The notes below the pieces were generated by a model. That model was not told where the DNA came from. It searched no databases and saw only the letters and a program-made list of their open reading frames with translations. The position numbers and the translations under genes are program-made. DNA of 64,000 bases from Nocardia sp. SYP-A9097 (GTDB lineage: Bacteria > Actinomycetota > Actinomycetes > Mycobacteriales > Mycobacteriaceae): contig NZ_WJIC01000007.1 in NCBI RefSeq assembly GCF_009649815.1, positions 310,001 to 374,000 of the forward strand, in the 5' to 3' direction. Below, piece after piece: positions 17,197 through 26,486 of the stretch (position 1 is its first letter; every line of letters begins with the position of its first letter).

Positions 17197-17993
17197 GCCA
17201 GCGCTCTCCTTTCGATGATCCGGACGATCGCGTCGGTGAGCAGCCCGAGCACGCTGTAGACGAGCAGTCCGACCACGATCACGTCGGTGCGCAGGAATTC
17301 GCGGGCATTGTTGATCAGATAGCCGAGTCCCGCATCGGCATTCACCTGTTCGGCGACGATCAAGGCCAGCCAGGCCACGCCGAGCGATTGCCGCAATCCG
17401 ACCAGGGTCTGCGGTAGTGCCCCCGGCAGCACTATGTGCCGGATGAGCGCCGCCCGCCCGAGCCGCTGCACCCGCGCGAGTTCGGCGAGTTTGCCGTCCA
17501 CACTGCGGATTCCGGCAAAGGTGTTGAGGTACAACGGAATCGCCACACCGAAGGCCACCAGCACGATCTTGGGCAGCTCGCCGATCCCGAACCACAGAAT
17601 GAACAGCGGAATCAGTCCGTAGAACGGCAGCGTGCGCAGCATCTGCAGAATCGGATCGACCAGGCTCTCCCCCACCCGGCTCAGCCCGGCGGCCAGCGCC
17701 AGTGCGATACCGGCGACCGCGCCGATGGCGAAGCCCAGCGCGGCCCGCTGCAGTGAGATGGTCAGCGCGTCGACGAGGGTGCCGTCGGAGATCAATTCCC
17801 CGGCCGTCCGCACCACGGTGACCGGCGAGGCCAGCAGTCGTTCGGGCAGCACCCCGGTGGCCGAGGCGACCTGCCACAGCAGCACCAGCAGCACCGGACT
17901 GATCAGCCGAACCCAGGAAATCGGCACGCCCGGCAGGCGTACCAGGCGCGGCCGAGCTGTAAATGGCCTGGCCTGCACGGCAACTGAAGACAC
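17169..17993 (-). CDS. ssuC: Aliphatic sulfonate ABC transporter, permease
   Basis: The 274-residue permease of the binding-protein-dependent type has about six helices and the EAA-type loop before the last helices (GVAIPLYLNTFAGIRSVDGKLAELARVQRLG). GTG 17993 follows GAGGTG and begins VSSVAVQARPF; a longer reading would only add a basic, low-complexity leader. It is the first gene of ssuCBAD and is divergent from the truncated kinase gene. The 173-bp gap contains GC-rich hairpins near 18045-18065 that could form a leader structure. Confidence 0.9.
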   Translation of the reverse strand: MSSVAVQARPFTARPRLVRLPGVPISWVRLISPVLLVLLWQVASATGVLPERLLASPVTVVRTAGELISDGTLVDALTISLQRAALGFAIGAVAGIALALAAGLSRVGESLVDPILQMLRTLPFYGLIPLFILWFGIGELPKIVLVAFGVAIPLYLNTFAGIRSVDGKLAELARVQRLGRAALIRHIVLPGALPQTLVGLRQSLGVAWLALIVAEQVNADAGLGYLINNAREFLRTDVIVVGLLVYSVLGLLTDAIVRIIERRALAWRRGFLAQ

Positions 17994-18166
17994 GACAGCA
18001 CCTCGGGCAATTGGGGGACGGGGACCGGGCGGCCGAGCCCTCCGGTCGCCTCGTTCGAGGTTGCCGCCCCGCGCACGGCTCGTCACCTGTTGGAATCCGT
18101 GTGATTCTTGATCAGCCGCATCCGGTGACTGCCACAATGGATCCGCGCCGAGGAGCAGAGGACGTA

Positions 18167-18643
18167 ATGACCGGTCCGCATCGCCCGCTCACCGTCGGAT
18201 CCCGGTTCGGCCCGTACCGGCTGATCGGGCGCGGTGGCATGGGCGAGGTGTATCAGGCCTATGACACGGTCAAGGACCGGACCGTGGCCATCAAGGTGCT
18301 CCCCGAACGGCTGGCGCAGGATCCGGTGTACCGGCAGCGTTTCCAGCGCGAATCGCGTGCGGCGGCGCGGTTGCGCGAGGCGCATGTGATTCCGATTCAC
18401 GACTACGGCGAGATCGACGGGCGACTCTTCATCGATATGCGCCTGGTGGACGGCCACAGCCTGCGCGGTCTGCTCCACCGACACGGGCCGACGGCCCCGG
18501 GCCGCCCCGTCGGGATTATCGAGCAGATGGCCGCCGCGCTGGACGCCGCGCACAATGACGGTCTGCTGCCACCGGATCATCCGGAGGACGGCCCGAAAAC
18601 CGAAGCGGCGCTGCTGATCTGGTTCCAGCGGAACTTCGGCTGA
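18167..18643 (+). pseudogene. Truncated Ser/Thr protein kinase (N-lobe only)
   Basis: The 158-residue product begins like a PknB-type kinase: GSRFGPYRLIGRGGMGEVYQAYD is the glycine loop, VAIKVL holds the ATP-binding Lys and FQRESRAAARL the helix-C Glu. It continues to LDAAHNDGLL, where HRDxKPEN should follow. Instead the frame reads PPDHPEDGPK. A shifted reading (CACCGG..CATCCGGAGGAC) still shows traces of HR-D-PED, so a small deletion destroyed the catalytic loop. The C-lobe is absent and the frame stops at 18643. It is either a decayed kinase or an N-lobe-only pseudokinase. Confidence 0.7.
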
Positions 18644-18659
18644 GATCGGAAGGGGTGAT

Positions 18660-18690
18660 GCCGGGCTCCCTCCGCAGCTGGGAGCCCGGC
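18660..18690. terminator. Hairpin terminator between kinase remnant and ectB
   Basis: GCCGGGCTCCC (18660-18670) pairs perfectly with GGGAGCCCGGC (18680-18690) around a 9-base loop. It lies between two converging genes and could stop transcription from both sides; there is no T-run. Confidence 0.6.
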
Positions 18691-18739
18691 ACCGGGTCGG
18701 CACCGGTGTGGGCGGTGACGACGTTCTGGGAGTGCGCCG

Positions 18740-20002
18740 CTAGTGAGCGTCGCGCACGATCTCCACGGCCCGGGTGAGAATCCCGAGACCATGGTCGATT
18801 TCGTCCTCCGACGCGGTCAGCGGCGGCAGCAGCTTCACCACTTCGTCGGTGGATCCGGAGGTCTCCACCAGCAGGCCGAGTTCGAACGCGATCCGGCAGA
18901 CCTTGGCGGCCTGCGAGGCATCGTCGAACACCAGGCCGTGCACCATGCCGCGACCGCGGGTGGAGATGCCATGGAAGTCGGTGGTCAGGGTGGTCAGATG
19001 TTGCTGGATGCGCGCACCTTTGGCGAGGGTGTCGAGCTCCATGCGATTGTCGGACCAGTAGTGCGTGAGCGCGACCTCACCGGTGATGAAGGCGGCGTTA
19101 TTACCCCGGAAGGTGCCATTGTGCTCACCCGGAGCCCACTGGTCCAGCTCCGGCTTCATGAGTACCAGCGCCATCGGGAGCCCATATCCGCCAATGGATT
19201 TCGACAGCGTCACGATATCCGGATTGATGCCCGCGACCTCGAAGGAGAAGAACGGCCCGGTGCGCCCGCAGCCCATCTGCACATCGTCGACGATGAGCAG
19301 AATCCCACGCGCGGAACACATATCGGCGAGCGCGCGCAGCCATTCCGGGCGTGCGACATTCACCCCGCCCTCGCCCTGCACGGTCTCCACGATGACGGCG
19401 GCCGGCTTGTCGAGCCCGGACGAGCTGTCGTCCAGGGCGCGCCGCATCCACGAAAGCCCGTCCATGCCTTCGAGATACCCGTCGTAGGGCATCGGGGTGG
19501 CATGCACCAGCGGAACGCCCGCCCCGGCGCGCTTGGCCGCATTACCGGTGACCGACAGCGCGCCGAGCGTCATACCGTGAAAAGCGTTGGTGAAGTTGAG
19601 AACCGCGGTGCGCCCGGTGATCTTGCGAGCCAGTTTGAGCGCGGCCTCGACGGCATTGGCTCCGGTCGGCCCCGGGAACTGGACCTTGTACTCCAGCCCG
19701 CGCGGCGCGAGCAGCACGTCCCGAATGGTCTCCAGCAGACGGCGTTTGGCGACGGTGGACATATCCAGCCCGTGCGTGATGCCGTCGCTCATCAGGTAGT
19801 CGATGAGCGCCCGCTTGAGCACCGGATTGTTGTGCCCGTAGTTCAGCGACCCGGCCCCGGCGAAGAAGTCCAGATACTCCTTACCGTTCTCGTCGGTGAG
19901 CCAGGACCCGCGCGCGGCCTCGAAGACCGTCGGCCAGGAACGACAGTAACCGCGCACGTTGGATTCGAGGGTCTCGAATACGGTCGTCTCGGCCACGGTC
20001 AT
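18740..20002 (-). CDS. ectB: Diaminobutyrate-2-oxoglutarate aminotransferase (EctB-like)
   Basis: The 420-residue class III PLP aminotransferase has the EctB pattern: FETLESNVRGYCRSWPTVF at the start, FPGPTGANAVEAALKLAR, AFHGMTLGALSVTGN, VIVETVQGEGGVNV, VDDVQMGCGRTG and the PLP-lysine segment LSKSIGGYGLP. It makes L-2,4-diaminobutyrate from aspartate semialdehyde. Its usual partners ectA, ectC and ectD are not adjacent; the flanks are a kinase remnant and an ABC exporter. The product may thus feed another pathway (siderophore or peptide), or the other genes lie elsewhere. Confidence 0.88.
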   Translation of the reverse strand: MTVAETTVFETLESNVRGYCRSWPTVFEAARGSWLTDENGKEYLDFFAGAGSLNYGHNNPVLKRALIDYLMSDGITHGLDMSTVAKRRLLETIRDVLLAPRGLEYKVQFPGPTGANAVEAALKLARKITGRTAVLNFTNAFHGMTLGALSVTGNAAKRAGAGVPLVHATPMPYDGYLEGMDGLSWMRRALDDSSSGLDKPAAVIVETVQGEGGVNVARPEWLRALADMCSARGILLIVDDVQMGCGRTGPFFSFEVAGINPDIVTLSKSIGGYGLPMALVLMKPELDQWAPGEHNGTFRGNNAAFITGEVALTHYWSDNRMELDTLAKGARIQQHLTTLTTDFHGISTRGRGMVHGLVFDDASQAAKVCRIAFELGLLVETSGSTDEVVKLLPPLTASEDEIDHGLGILTRAVEIVRDAH

Positions 20003-20286
20003 CGATCGTCCTAGCGTCGGAGCAAAGTGAAACAGGGATGTTTCTACCATTGATCGATGACGCGGCGGAGGGTTTTCGGCGAATCCGAACGAACAAGACG
20101 AAAGTGACGGCCGTCCCATCCGGAACGGACCGAGCATAGTCCGGTCGAACCGAACGAATCACACCCCGCACAGCGACGACCACACGAACAGTCCGTGCAC
20201 GCGCCCCTCGGTACCCCGTTAGCTGGGAAACCGCTGTGCGCGAAGCACATTGCCGGTGCGGCCGTGTCGGGTAGTGTGAAACTCTT

Positions 20287-21090
20287 GTGCGTGCCGAGGT
20301 GGGGGTTTACTGGCAACTGGTGAAGGCCGGATTTCGCAGGCAGTCACACTATCGCCTGGCTCTGGTGGCGGGGCTCATCACGAATGTGGTGTTCGGATTC
20401 GTGCGGGCGGCCGTCTTGACGGCTGCGGTGCACGCCAATCATGGCTTCGGGGGTTACGACGCAGGCACCATCGGCGCGTACATCTGGTTGTCGCAGGGGC
20501 TGCTCGGCGCGATCGCGTTCTGGACGCTGCCCGATATCGTGGAGCGCATTCGCACCGGCGATGTGGCCATCGACTTCCTGCGGCCCATCGATATCCAATT
20601 CGCACATCTGGCCGAGTATCTGGGGCGGGCCGCGTACTCGCTGCTGCCGCGCGGATTGCCCAGCCTGCTCATCGGCGCACTCACCTTCGGGCTGGCGCTG
20701 CCGAATACCGCCGGACCGTATGTGCTGGGCGTGATCAGCGTGGCGGCGGCCATCGCACTCTCATTTCTGTCCATGTTCGCGGTATGCCTGGCCGGATTCT
20801 GGATGGTGGATACGCGCGGTCTGCGGGCGCTGCACATGATCTGCGGCACCTTCCTGGCCGGATTGTTCGCACCGCTGCATCTGTTCCCGGAGTGGTTGCG
20901 CGCCATCGCCTTTGCCACACCCTTCCCGTCCATGCTGCAGTGGCCCATCGATGTGATCTCCGGCCGTACCACCGGGCTCGCGGCGGTGGGAATTGTAGTG
21001 ACGCAATGCCTCTGGCTCGGGGTACTGGTGCTGCTGGGCCGAGTGATATTGCGCGCCGGCCGCCGCAAACTGGAGGTGCAGGGTGGCTGA
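20287..21090 (+). CDS. ABC-2 type exporter permease, first subunit
   Basis: The 267-residue protein has about six hydrophobic helices and resembles the COG4587-type permeases encoded with a COG3694 permease and a COG4586 ATPase. Characteristic parts are YWQLVKAGFRRQSHYRLAL at the start and DVAIDFLRPIDIQ in the loop before the third helix. The substrate is unknown for this family. GTG 20287 fits the compact N-terminus. The next permease begins eight bases before its stop, so the operon is tightly coupled. Confidence 0.85.
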   Translation: MRAEVGVYWQLVKAGFRRQSHYRLALVAGLITNVVFGFVRAAVLTAAVHANHGFGGYDAGTIGAYIWLSQGLLGAIAFWTLPDIVERIRTGDVAIDFLRPIDIQFAHLAEYLGRAAYSLLPRGLPSLLIGALTFGLALPNTAGPYVLGVISVAAAIALSFLSMFAVCLAGFWMVDTRGLRALHMICGTFLAGLFAPLHLFPEWLRAIAFATPFPSMLQWPIDVISGRTTGLAAVGIVVTQCLWLGVLVLLGRVILRAGRRKLEVQGG

Positions 21091-21904
21091 GACACCTTCC
21101 CGCCCTGCACGATTGGCGCCCTACCGGGCCGTGCTGGCCTCCCGCCTGCGCGCCCAGCGATCCTATCCGCTGTCCTTCGCCACCGATCTGTTCAGCGCCT
21201 TCCTGATCGGGCTGGTCGAGTTCGCCGAAATGTGGGTGATCTTCCACAATGTGCCGCAGCTGGGCGGACTCGAGCTGAACTCCATGCTGCTGCTGTTCGG
21301 GATGAGCAATACCAGCTTCGCGATGGCGGATATGCTTGTCGGGCACGCGGATACGCTGCCCGCCTATATCCGCATGGGTAAGCTGGACGCCTTCTATCTG
21401 CGCCCGCAACCGCTGCTGCTGCAACTCATGACCAGCGATATCGCCTTGCGCCGGGTGGCCCGCATAGCGGTCGCGGGGACCGTGCTCGGCTTCGGCCTGG
21501 CCCGCAATGACATTCACTGGAGCGCAGCACATATCGCCCTCTTCGCGATCACCCTCGGCTCGGGCGTCGCGATCTTCGCCGGACTCTTCGTGACCGCCGC
21601 CGGTGTGCAGTTCTTCCTCATCGACGGAGCCGAGCTGACCAATGCCTTCACCTACGGCGGCTCGTACGCGTCCATGCAACCGGCCTCGGTCTTCCCCACA
21701 CCCATGAAACTCATCTTCGGATTCCTCATTCCGGTCGCCTTCACCTCGTACCTGCCCGCCATCGCACTGCTGGATCTACCCGGATCCGGACTGCTGCCGA
21801 GCTGGCTGGCATGGGCGTCCCCACTGGCGGCGCTGTGGGTTTGGGCACTCGCGCTGTACTGCTGGCGACTGGGTACCAGGCACTATCAAGGAGGCGGCGG
21901 GTGA
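21083..21904 (+). CDS. ABC-2 type exporter permease, second subunit
   Basis: The 273-residue six-helix protein has ARLAPYRAVLASRLRAQRSYPLSFATDLFSA at its start, GKLDAFYLRPQPLLLQLM in the cytoplasmic loop and GGSYASMQPASVFP near the C-terminal helices, typical of COG3694 permeases. It pairs with the upstream permease to form the membrane channel. It overlaps the ATPase start by 4 bp (GTGA). Confidence 0.85.
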   Translation: MAETPSRPARLAPYRAVLASRLRAQRSYPLSFATDLFSAFLIGLVEFAEMWVIFHNVPQLGGLELNSMLLLFGMSNTSFAMADMLVGHADTLPAYIRMGKLDAFYLRPQPLLLQLMTSDIALRRVARIAVAGTVLGFGLARNDIHWSAAHIALFAITLGSGVAIFAGLFVTAAGVQFFLIDGAELTNAFTYGGSYASMQPASVFPTPMKLIFGFLIPVAFTSYLPAIALLDLPGSGLLPSWLAWASPLAALWVWALALYCWRLGTRHYQGGGG

Positions 21905-22884
21905 GCGAACCGATAATCGACATCGACGGTCTGACAAGGACTTTCGTACTGCGGCGCAAGAACGGGCGGTGGCGCAGGCGGCGCGAGGTGCTCACGGCGG
22001 TGGACGATATGAGCTTCACCATCGAGCCCGGCGCGGCCGTCGGGTACATCGGCGCGAACGGTGCGGGCAAGTCCACCACCATCAAGATGATCACCGGCAT
22101 TCTGGTGCCGACGACCGGGCGACTACGTACCTGCGGGCTCGATCCGGTGCGGCAGCGGCGCGAACTGGCGAGCCGAATCGGGGTGGTGTTCGGGCAGCGC
22201 TCGCAGCTGTGGTGGGATCTGCCACTGCGCGAATCGTTTTCGATCCTGTCGGCCATTCACCGGCTGGAACCCGGTGCGGCGCAACGGCGCACCGCGGAGC
22301 TGGTGGAGCAGCTGGAGATGGGCAGCACCCTGGACACCCCGGTGCGGCAGCTCTCACTCGGGCAGCGGATGCGCGCCGAGGTCGCCGCGGCGCTACTGCA
22401 CTCGCCGGAGCTGGTAATCCTGGATGAGCCGACCATCGGCCTGGATGTGTTGTCCAAGCAGCGATTACGCGAATTCCTGCGGCATGAGCGCAGCAGCCGC
22501 GGCACCACACTGCTGCTCACCACACACGATATGGGAGATATCGAGCGGCTGTGTGACCGCGTACTGGTGGTCGATCAGGGCAGTCTGGTCTACGACGGTT
22601 CGCTCACCGGATTGGCCGCCACCGTCGGCGCGCACCGGGTGCTGACCGTCGATCTGGCCGAGCCCACCCTGGATCTCACCGATCTACCGGGTGCGAAACT
22701 GCTCGGCAGCGAGGGCGGCGGTATCCGCCAGCGGCTCGCCTTCGATACCGAGATCACCACGGCCGCACAGCTGCTCGCGGCGGTGTCGGCGCGGGCCGAG
22801 GTGCGCGACCTGTCCATCGAGGAACCCGATATCGAGGATGTGGTGCGCCGCATCTACGAGGCTGCGGCGCACCCGCTTTCGTGA
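21901..22884 (+). CDS. ABC exporter ATP-binding protein (COG4586 type)
   Basis: The 327-residue ATPase has Walker A GANGAGKST, the Q-loop/IGVVFGQRSQLWWDLPL segment diagnostic for this subgroup, signature LSLGQRMRAE, Walker B LVILDEPTIGLD and H-loop TTHDMGD. The C-terminal 90 residues form the regulatory extension seen in drug and lipid exporters. GTG 21901 overlaps the previous stop; a longer frame reaches into the permease gene and is not used. The three genes form a complete exporter with unknown cargo. Confidence 0.9.
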   Translation: MSEPIIDIDGLTRTFVLRRKNGRWRRRREVLTAVDDMSFTIEPGAAVGYIGANGAGKSTTIKMITGILVPTTGRLRTCGLDPVRQRRELASRIGVVFGQRSQLWWDLPLRESFSILSAIHRLEPGAAQRRTAELVEQLEMGSTLDTPVRQLSLGQRMRAEVAAALLHSPELVILDEPTIGLDVLSKQRLREFLRHERSSRGTTLLLTTHDMGDIERLCDRVLVVDQGSLVYDGSLTGLAATVGAHRVLTVDLAEPTLDLTDLPGAKLLGSEGGGIRQRLAFDTEITTAAQLLAAVSARAEVRDLSIEEPDIEDVVRRIYEAAAHPLS

Positions 22885-22896
22885 ATCCCGCCCTGG

Positions 22897-23559
22897 TTAA
22901 GACAGTTCCGAATCGTGGCTCAGATGCTGTTCGGGCTCATGCGGCCCTTGATCCAGCCGGAACGGCGGGTACACGTCGGTCATCAGACCGCCGTAGGCGT
23001 ACACCCGGATGGCCCAGCGGTTGACGCCGACCACGAAATCGTAGAGCCCGCGCGGGTACTGTCCGGTGAAAAGCAAGGCGATCGCCGCGACGAGCAACAG
23101 AATCGGCAGCAGCGTGAACTGATTCCGGCCGCCACCCATCAATGCCGCGATGATCAAGTAGTGCGGGATGGCCAGTAGCCACCATTTGACCAGAACCAGC
23201 CAGCGGTTCAGTTGCTCTGGATAGTCGATCTCCAGATCGGCCGGATAGTTGGGATCGGGTTCCAGGCTGAACGGTGGATACCTGTCGGTACCCAAAACCG
23301 TGTAGCCATAGAACCGCACCCGCCACGACCAGCGCTTCACACCCACATTGAAATCGAAGAGTGCGCGCGGAAAGCTGCCGGTGAAGAGAATGGCGAAGAA
23401 AGCCACGATCGTGACGACGAAATAGGCGATGTACAGGAAGATCAACACGATCACATGTGGAATGGCAAGTATCCACTTAACCAGCCACATCCAGCGGGTC
23501 AACCCCGGATCGAGATCGCCGCGCACCCGCACGGGATAACCGGGAGCACTTGGTTGCAT
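22897..23559 (-). CDS. Membrane protein with two DUF4389 repeats
   Basis: The 220-residue protein contains two similar halves. Each has W-x-x-x-VKW, AIPH, two hydrophobic helices and a FTG-x-x-PR...DF-x-VGV-x-RW...R...YG segment ending in YPPF. This is the duplicated DUF4389 architecture. Four membrane helices are expected. The function is unknown. It converges on the ABC exporter and is divergent from the conservon kinase across a 275-bp AT-richer gap with a palindrome at 23661. Confidence 0.85.
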   Translation of the reverse strand: MQPSAPGYPVRVRGDLDPGLTRWMWLVKWILAIPHVIVLIFLYIAYFVVTIVAFFAILFTGSFPRALFDFNVGVKRWSWRVRFYGYTVLGTDRYPPFSLEPDPNYPADLEIDYPEQLNRWLVLVKWWLLAIPHYLIIAALMGGGRNQFTLLPILLLVAAIALLFTGQYPRGLYDFVVGVNRWAIRVYAYGGLMTDVYPPFRLDQGPHEPEQHLSHDSELS

Positions 23560-23660
23560 GATGCACTCCTCTCGAGCGCCGGCGACCGCGATGTCGGGCG
23601 CCGGAAACAGCGGTGCTGCCGTTGTTCACACCATTGTCTTCCCCCGGACGCGAAGATCAC

Positions 23661-23688
23661 ATCTGCTTCTCACCTATTGTGAGCAGAT
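23661..23688. promoter_or_regulatory. Palindrome in the DUF4389 / histidine kinase gap
   Basis: The core CTCAC-CTATT-GTGAG (23669-23683) is flanked by ATCTG (23661) and CAGAT (23684), giving nested inverted arms with a small bulge. It sits in the AT-richer divergent intergenic region and may be an operator for either gene. Confidence 0.4.
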
Positions 23689-23834
23689 TTGTAATAGCGC
23701 AAACCCGGTCGAGTTTCACCCGCCACACCCGTCACATTCGAATTGCGGCGAACGCCTGATTGTGCGACGTTGCTGATTATTCCCCCCGTGCACTCGGCCG
23801 AGTCGGCACGGACGGCCGATGTTCAGGAGTGAGT

Positions 23835-26486
23835 GTGAATTTGCGTCCGGCACGCTTGTTGCCGCGCGGTAACGTAATCCTCACGCCCGCACTGGAATTC
23901 CTGCGACCCCCGACAATTCGAGCGCGACTGCGCCGAATTCTGCTGGTCGCGGTGGCGCTGGTGCTGGCACTGCTCGCCGTCATCATCAACGGCGAGGTCA
24001 TGCGCTACCGCGATACCGGAAGTGCCGCGCACGCTGTGGATCTCGCGCTCGCGGTGCAGGATCTGGTGCACGAGGTGCAGCGCGAGCGCGGGCTCACCAA
24101 TGGCCTGCTGGGTGGCGACGAAACGGCGCGACCCGCCGTCACCGCCCAGCGCACCGCGGTGGATACCGCACTGCGGCAACTGAATCGGGAACTGGCCGAG
24201 AACGCACCCGGCTCGGATCAGGTGCGCGGCGCACTCGATCAGTTCTCCGGAATCAGCGCCAAACGCGGCGATGTGGACGCACGCCGCATCGACCGATCGT
24301 CCTCGTTCACGTTCTACACCAGCGCGATTCTCGCCTTGAATCAGGCGCGGCCGGGTTTGGAGACCGCGCAGGACAGCTCGCTGTGGCGCGGTATGCAGAC
24401 GCTGTACGCGCTCGGAGACGTCAAGGAGTTCACCGCACAGCAGCGCGGATTCCTCAATGGCGTCTTCTCCGCCGGCTCGTTCGGCTCGGGCGAGTACGTG
24501 CAGTTCCTCGACATCCGCGCCGGAAAGCAGTCCGCCATCACGGCTTTCGAGCGCAATGCCACCTCCGAGGAGCGCTCGCAGCTCTACGCCGCCATGCGCA
24601 CCGACGAATCGGTGCGCGCCGCCGAGGCCGAGGCGGTCGCCATCGGATCGATGCGCGGGCCGCTGATGGAGCCGGTGAATCCGGCGGACTGGTGGCGCGA
24701 GATGACCTCGGTCATCGACTCCGAGCGCGGCGTACAGCGCTTCGTCGGCGATGAAATCCACTCGCGCGCGGGCGAATTGCGACGCGACGCCGCGATCGTA
24801 TTGGCGCTGTACGTACTCGCCGCGCTCACCGCCATCGGCGCCATGATCGCGGTGGTGATCAGCACCGCGCGCGCCATCATCCGGCCACTGGCCGACCTCG
24901 CGGCCGAGGCCGACGCGGTCTCCGGACAGCGCCTGCCGCAGCTCATCACCGACTGGCAGGACAGCTCCGGGAGTGATCCCGCGCCACCGGAACCGGTCAA
25001 GGCCGATGCCACCGCGGGCGAGGAAATCGCCTCGGTGGCACGGGCTTTGGACCGGGTGCAGGCCACCGCCTTCGAACTCGCCTCGGCGCAGGCGCGCCTG
25101 CGCCGCAACACCACCGAATCGCTGTCGAATCTGGCCCGGCGCAATCAGAATCTGGTGCGCCGGCAACTCGGTCTGATCAGCGATTTCGAGCGCGAGGAGC
25201 TCGATCCGAAGGCACTCTCCAATCTCTTCGAACTCGACCATCTGGCAACACGTATGCGGCGCAATGCCGAAAGCCTGCTGGTGCTGGTCGGCGAGTCCAG
25301 TCCGCGCCGCTGGGCGCAGTCCATTCCACTCACCGATGTGATCCGCGCGGGCCTGTCCGAGGTGGACGATTACCGCCGTGTTGTCATGCGCCGCCTGGAC
25401 GATGCCGCCGTCGCGGGCTCGGCGGTGAGCGAACTGGCGCATATGCTCGCCGAGCTCATCGAGAACGGATTGGCCTTCAGCCCACCGGATCTCGAAGTGG
25501 AGATCTACGGTCGGCGGCAGGGCCAGCGCTATCTCATCGCGATTGTCGATCACGGTGTGGGCATGCCCACCGAACAACTCGCCATTGCCAATGCCCGGCT
25601 GCGCGGTGAGGCCGATTTCCTGGTCGCGCCCACCCGCTACCTCGGGCATTTCGTCGTCGGCCGCCTCGCCCAGCGCCTGGGCATCGAGGTGGAGCTCACC
25701 GTCTCCCCCGTCAGCGGCGTGGTCGCGCGGCTGCTGCTGCCCGAGGCCCTGCTCGGGGACCAAGCGCGTCCGGCCGTCCCCGAGGTCGGTGCCCTGGACG
25801 CCAAACACGCTGCCACCGCCGAACTTCCGACCACCATGCCCGAACCCAGCTATGGCCGGCACCGCCCCGCCCCGGCCCCGCCTGCCGCGGTCGGCACGCC
25901 CGAAGTGGTGACCGCCGGTGAGACCGATCGCAATGCCGAGCTCGCCTTCACCACCGGAACGCTGACCACCGCCGCGATCATCGAACCGGTCGACCCGCGC
26001 GGCAGATACGCCAATGGCGCGCGCAGCGTTCCGACCGTCGGCAGTTCGGTCAAACTCATCCCGCTCGGCGAGGCTCCCGATAGCGGCGCGGCGCAGCACC
26101 TTTCGGCCGGACCCGCGGTCGTCGCGTCCGCACCGGGCACGGGGCAACCGGACAATCCCGCCGCTACCTCCGGCGCGGCGCGGGCATCCTCACCGGAAGC
26201 AGCCTCCGGTGTTACGGCTTCCGCCCCGCAGGTGCAACGCACACGAAACGGTCTCGTCAAGCGCAGCAGGAAGACTCGTGAGAATTCGGGTGCCACGCCG
26301 GGTGGCGCCCAACCCGCGCCGCCGTCCCCGCCGGCCGCCCCGCAGGCCGACCGCACCCCGGAAGAGGTGCGCGGCATGCTGGCCGGTTTCCGGGCCGGGC
26401 ATCAGCGTGGCGAACGCGGTGTGCCGCTCGGTAATACGGGCGCACCCGCCCGGCCCGGCTCGAACAACCAGGAGGACCGCAGGTGA
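23835..26486 (+). CDS. NIT-domain sensor histidine kinase-like protein (conservon A)
   Basis: The 883-residue protein has a short basic start, TM1 (near residues 28-50) and an extracellular NIT-type domain (about 55-320, with QDLVHEVQRERGLTNGLL and TAQQRGFLNGVFSAG). TM2 follows (about 325-355), then a linker with LSNLARRNQNLVRRQLGLI, and an HATPase_c domain near 480-640 (ELIENGLAFSPPD, DHGVGMPTEQL). The last 250 residues are Pro/Ala-rich and probably disordered. GTG 23835 follows AGGAG. It heads a four-gene set known as a conservon in Streptomyces, where the kinase-like protein assembles with Roadblock, DUF742 and a GTPase at the membrane. Confidence 0.88.
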   Translation: MNLRPARLLPRGNVILTPALEFLRPPTIRARLRRILLVAVALVLALLAVIINGEVMRYRDTGSAAHAVDLALAVQDLVHEVQRERGLTNGLLGGDETARPAVTAQRTAVDTALRQLNRELAENAPGSDQVRGALDQFSGISAKRGDVDARRIDRSSSFTFYTSAILALNQARPGLETAQDSSLWRGMQTLYALGDVKEFTAQQRGFLNGVFSAGSFGSGEYVQFLDIRAGKQSAITAFERNATSEERSQLYAAMRTDESVRAAEAEAVAIGSMRGPLMEPVNPADWWREMTSVIDSERGVQRFVGDEIHSRAGELRRDAAIVLALYVLAALTAIGAMIAVVISTARAIIRPLADLAAEADAVSGQRLPQLITDWQDSSGSDPAPPEPVKADATAGEEIASVARALDRVQATAFELASAQARLRRNTTESLSNLARRNQNLVRRQLGLISDFEREELDPKALSNLFELDHLATRMRRNAESLLVLVGESSPRRWAQSIPLTDVIRAGLSEVDDYRRVVMRRLDDAAVAGSAVSELAHMLAELIENGLAFSPPDLEVEIYGRRQGQRYLIAIVDHGVGMPTEQLAIANARLRGEADFLVAPTRYLGHFVVGRLAQRLGIEVELTVSPVSGVVARLLLPEALLGDQARPAVPEVGALDAKHAATAELPTTMPEPSYGRHRPAPAPPAAVGTPEVVTAGETDRNAELAFTTGTLTTAAIIEPVDPRGRYANGARSVPTVGSSVKLIPLGEAPDSGAAQHLSAGPAVVASAPGTGQPDNPAATSGAARASSPEAASGVTASAPQVQRTRNGLVKRSRKTRENSGATPGGAQPAPPSPPAAPQADRTPEEVRGMLAGFRAGHQRGERGVPLGNTGAPARPGSNNQEDRR

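Noticed and set aside
23823..26147. Long reverse-strand open frame (774 codons)
   Set aside because: It is antisense to the NIT histidine kinase, is rich in Arg, Gly and His and shows no domain.
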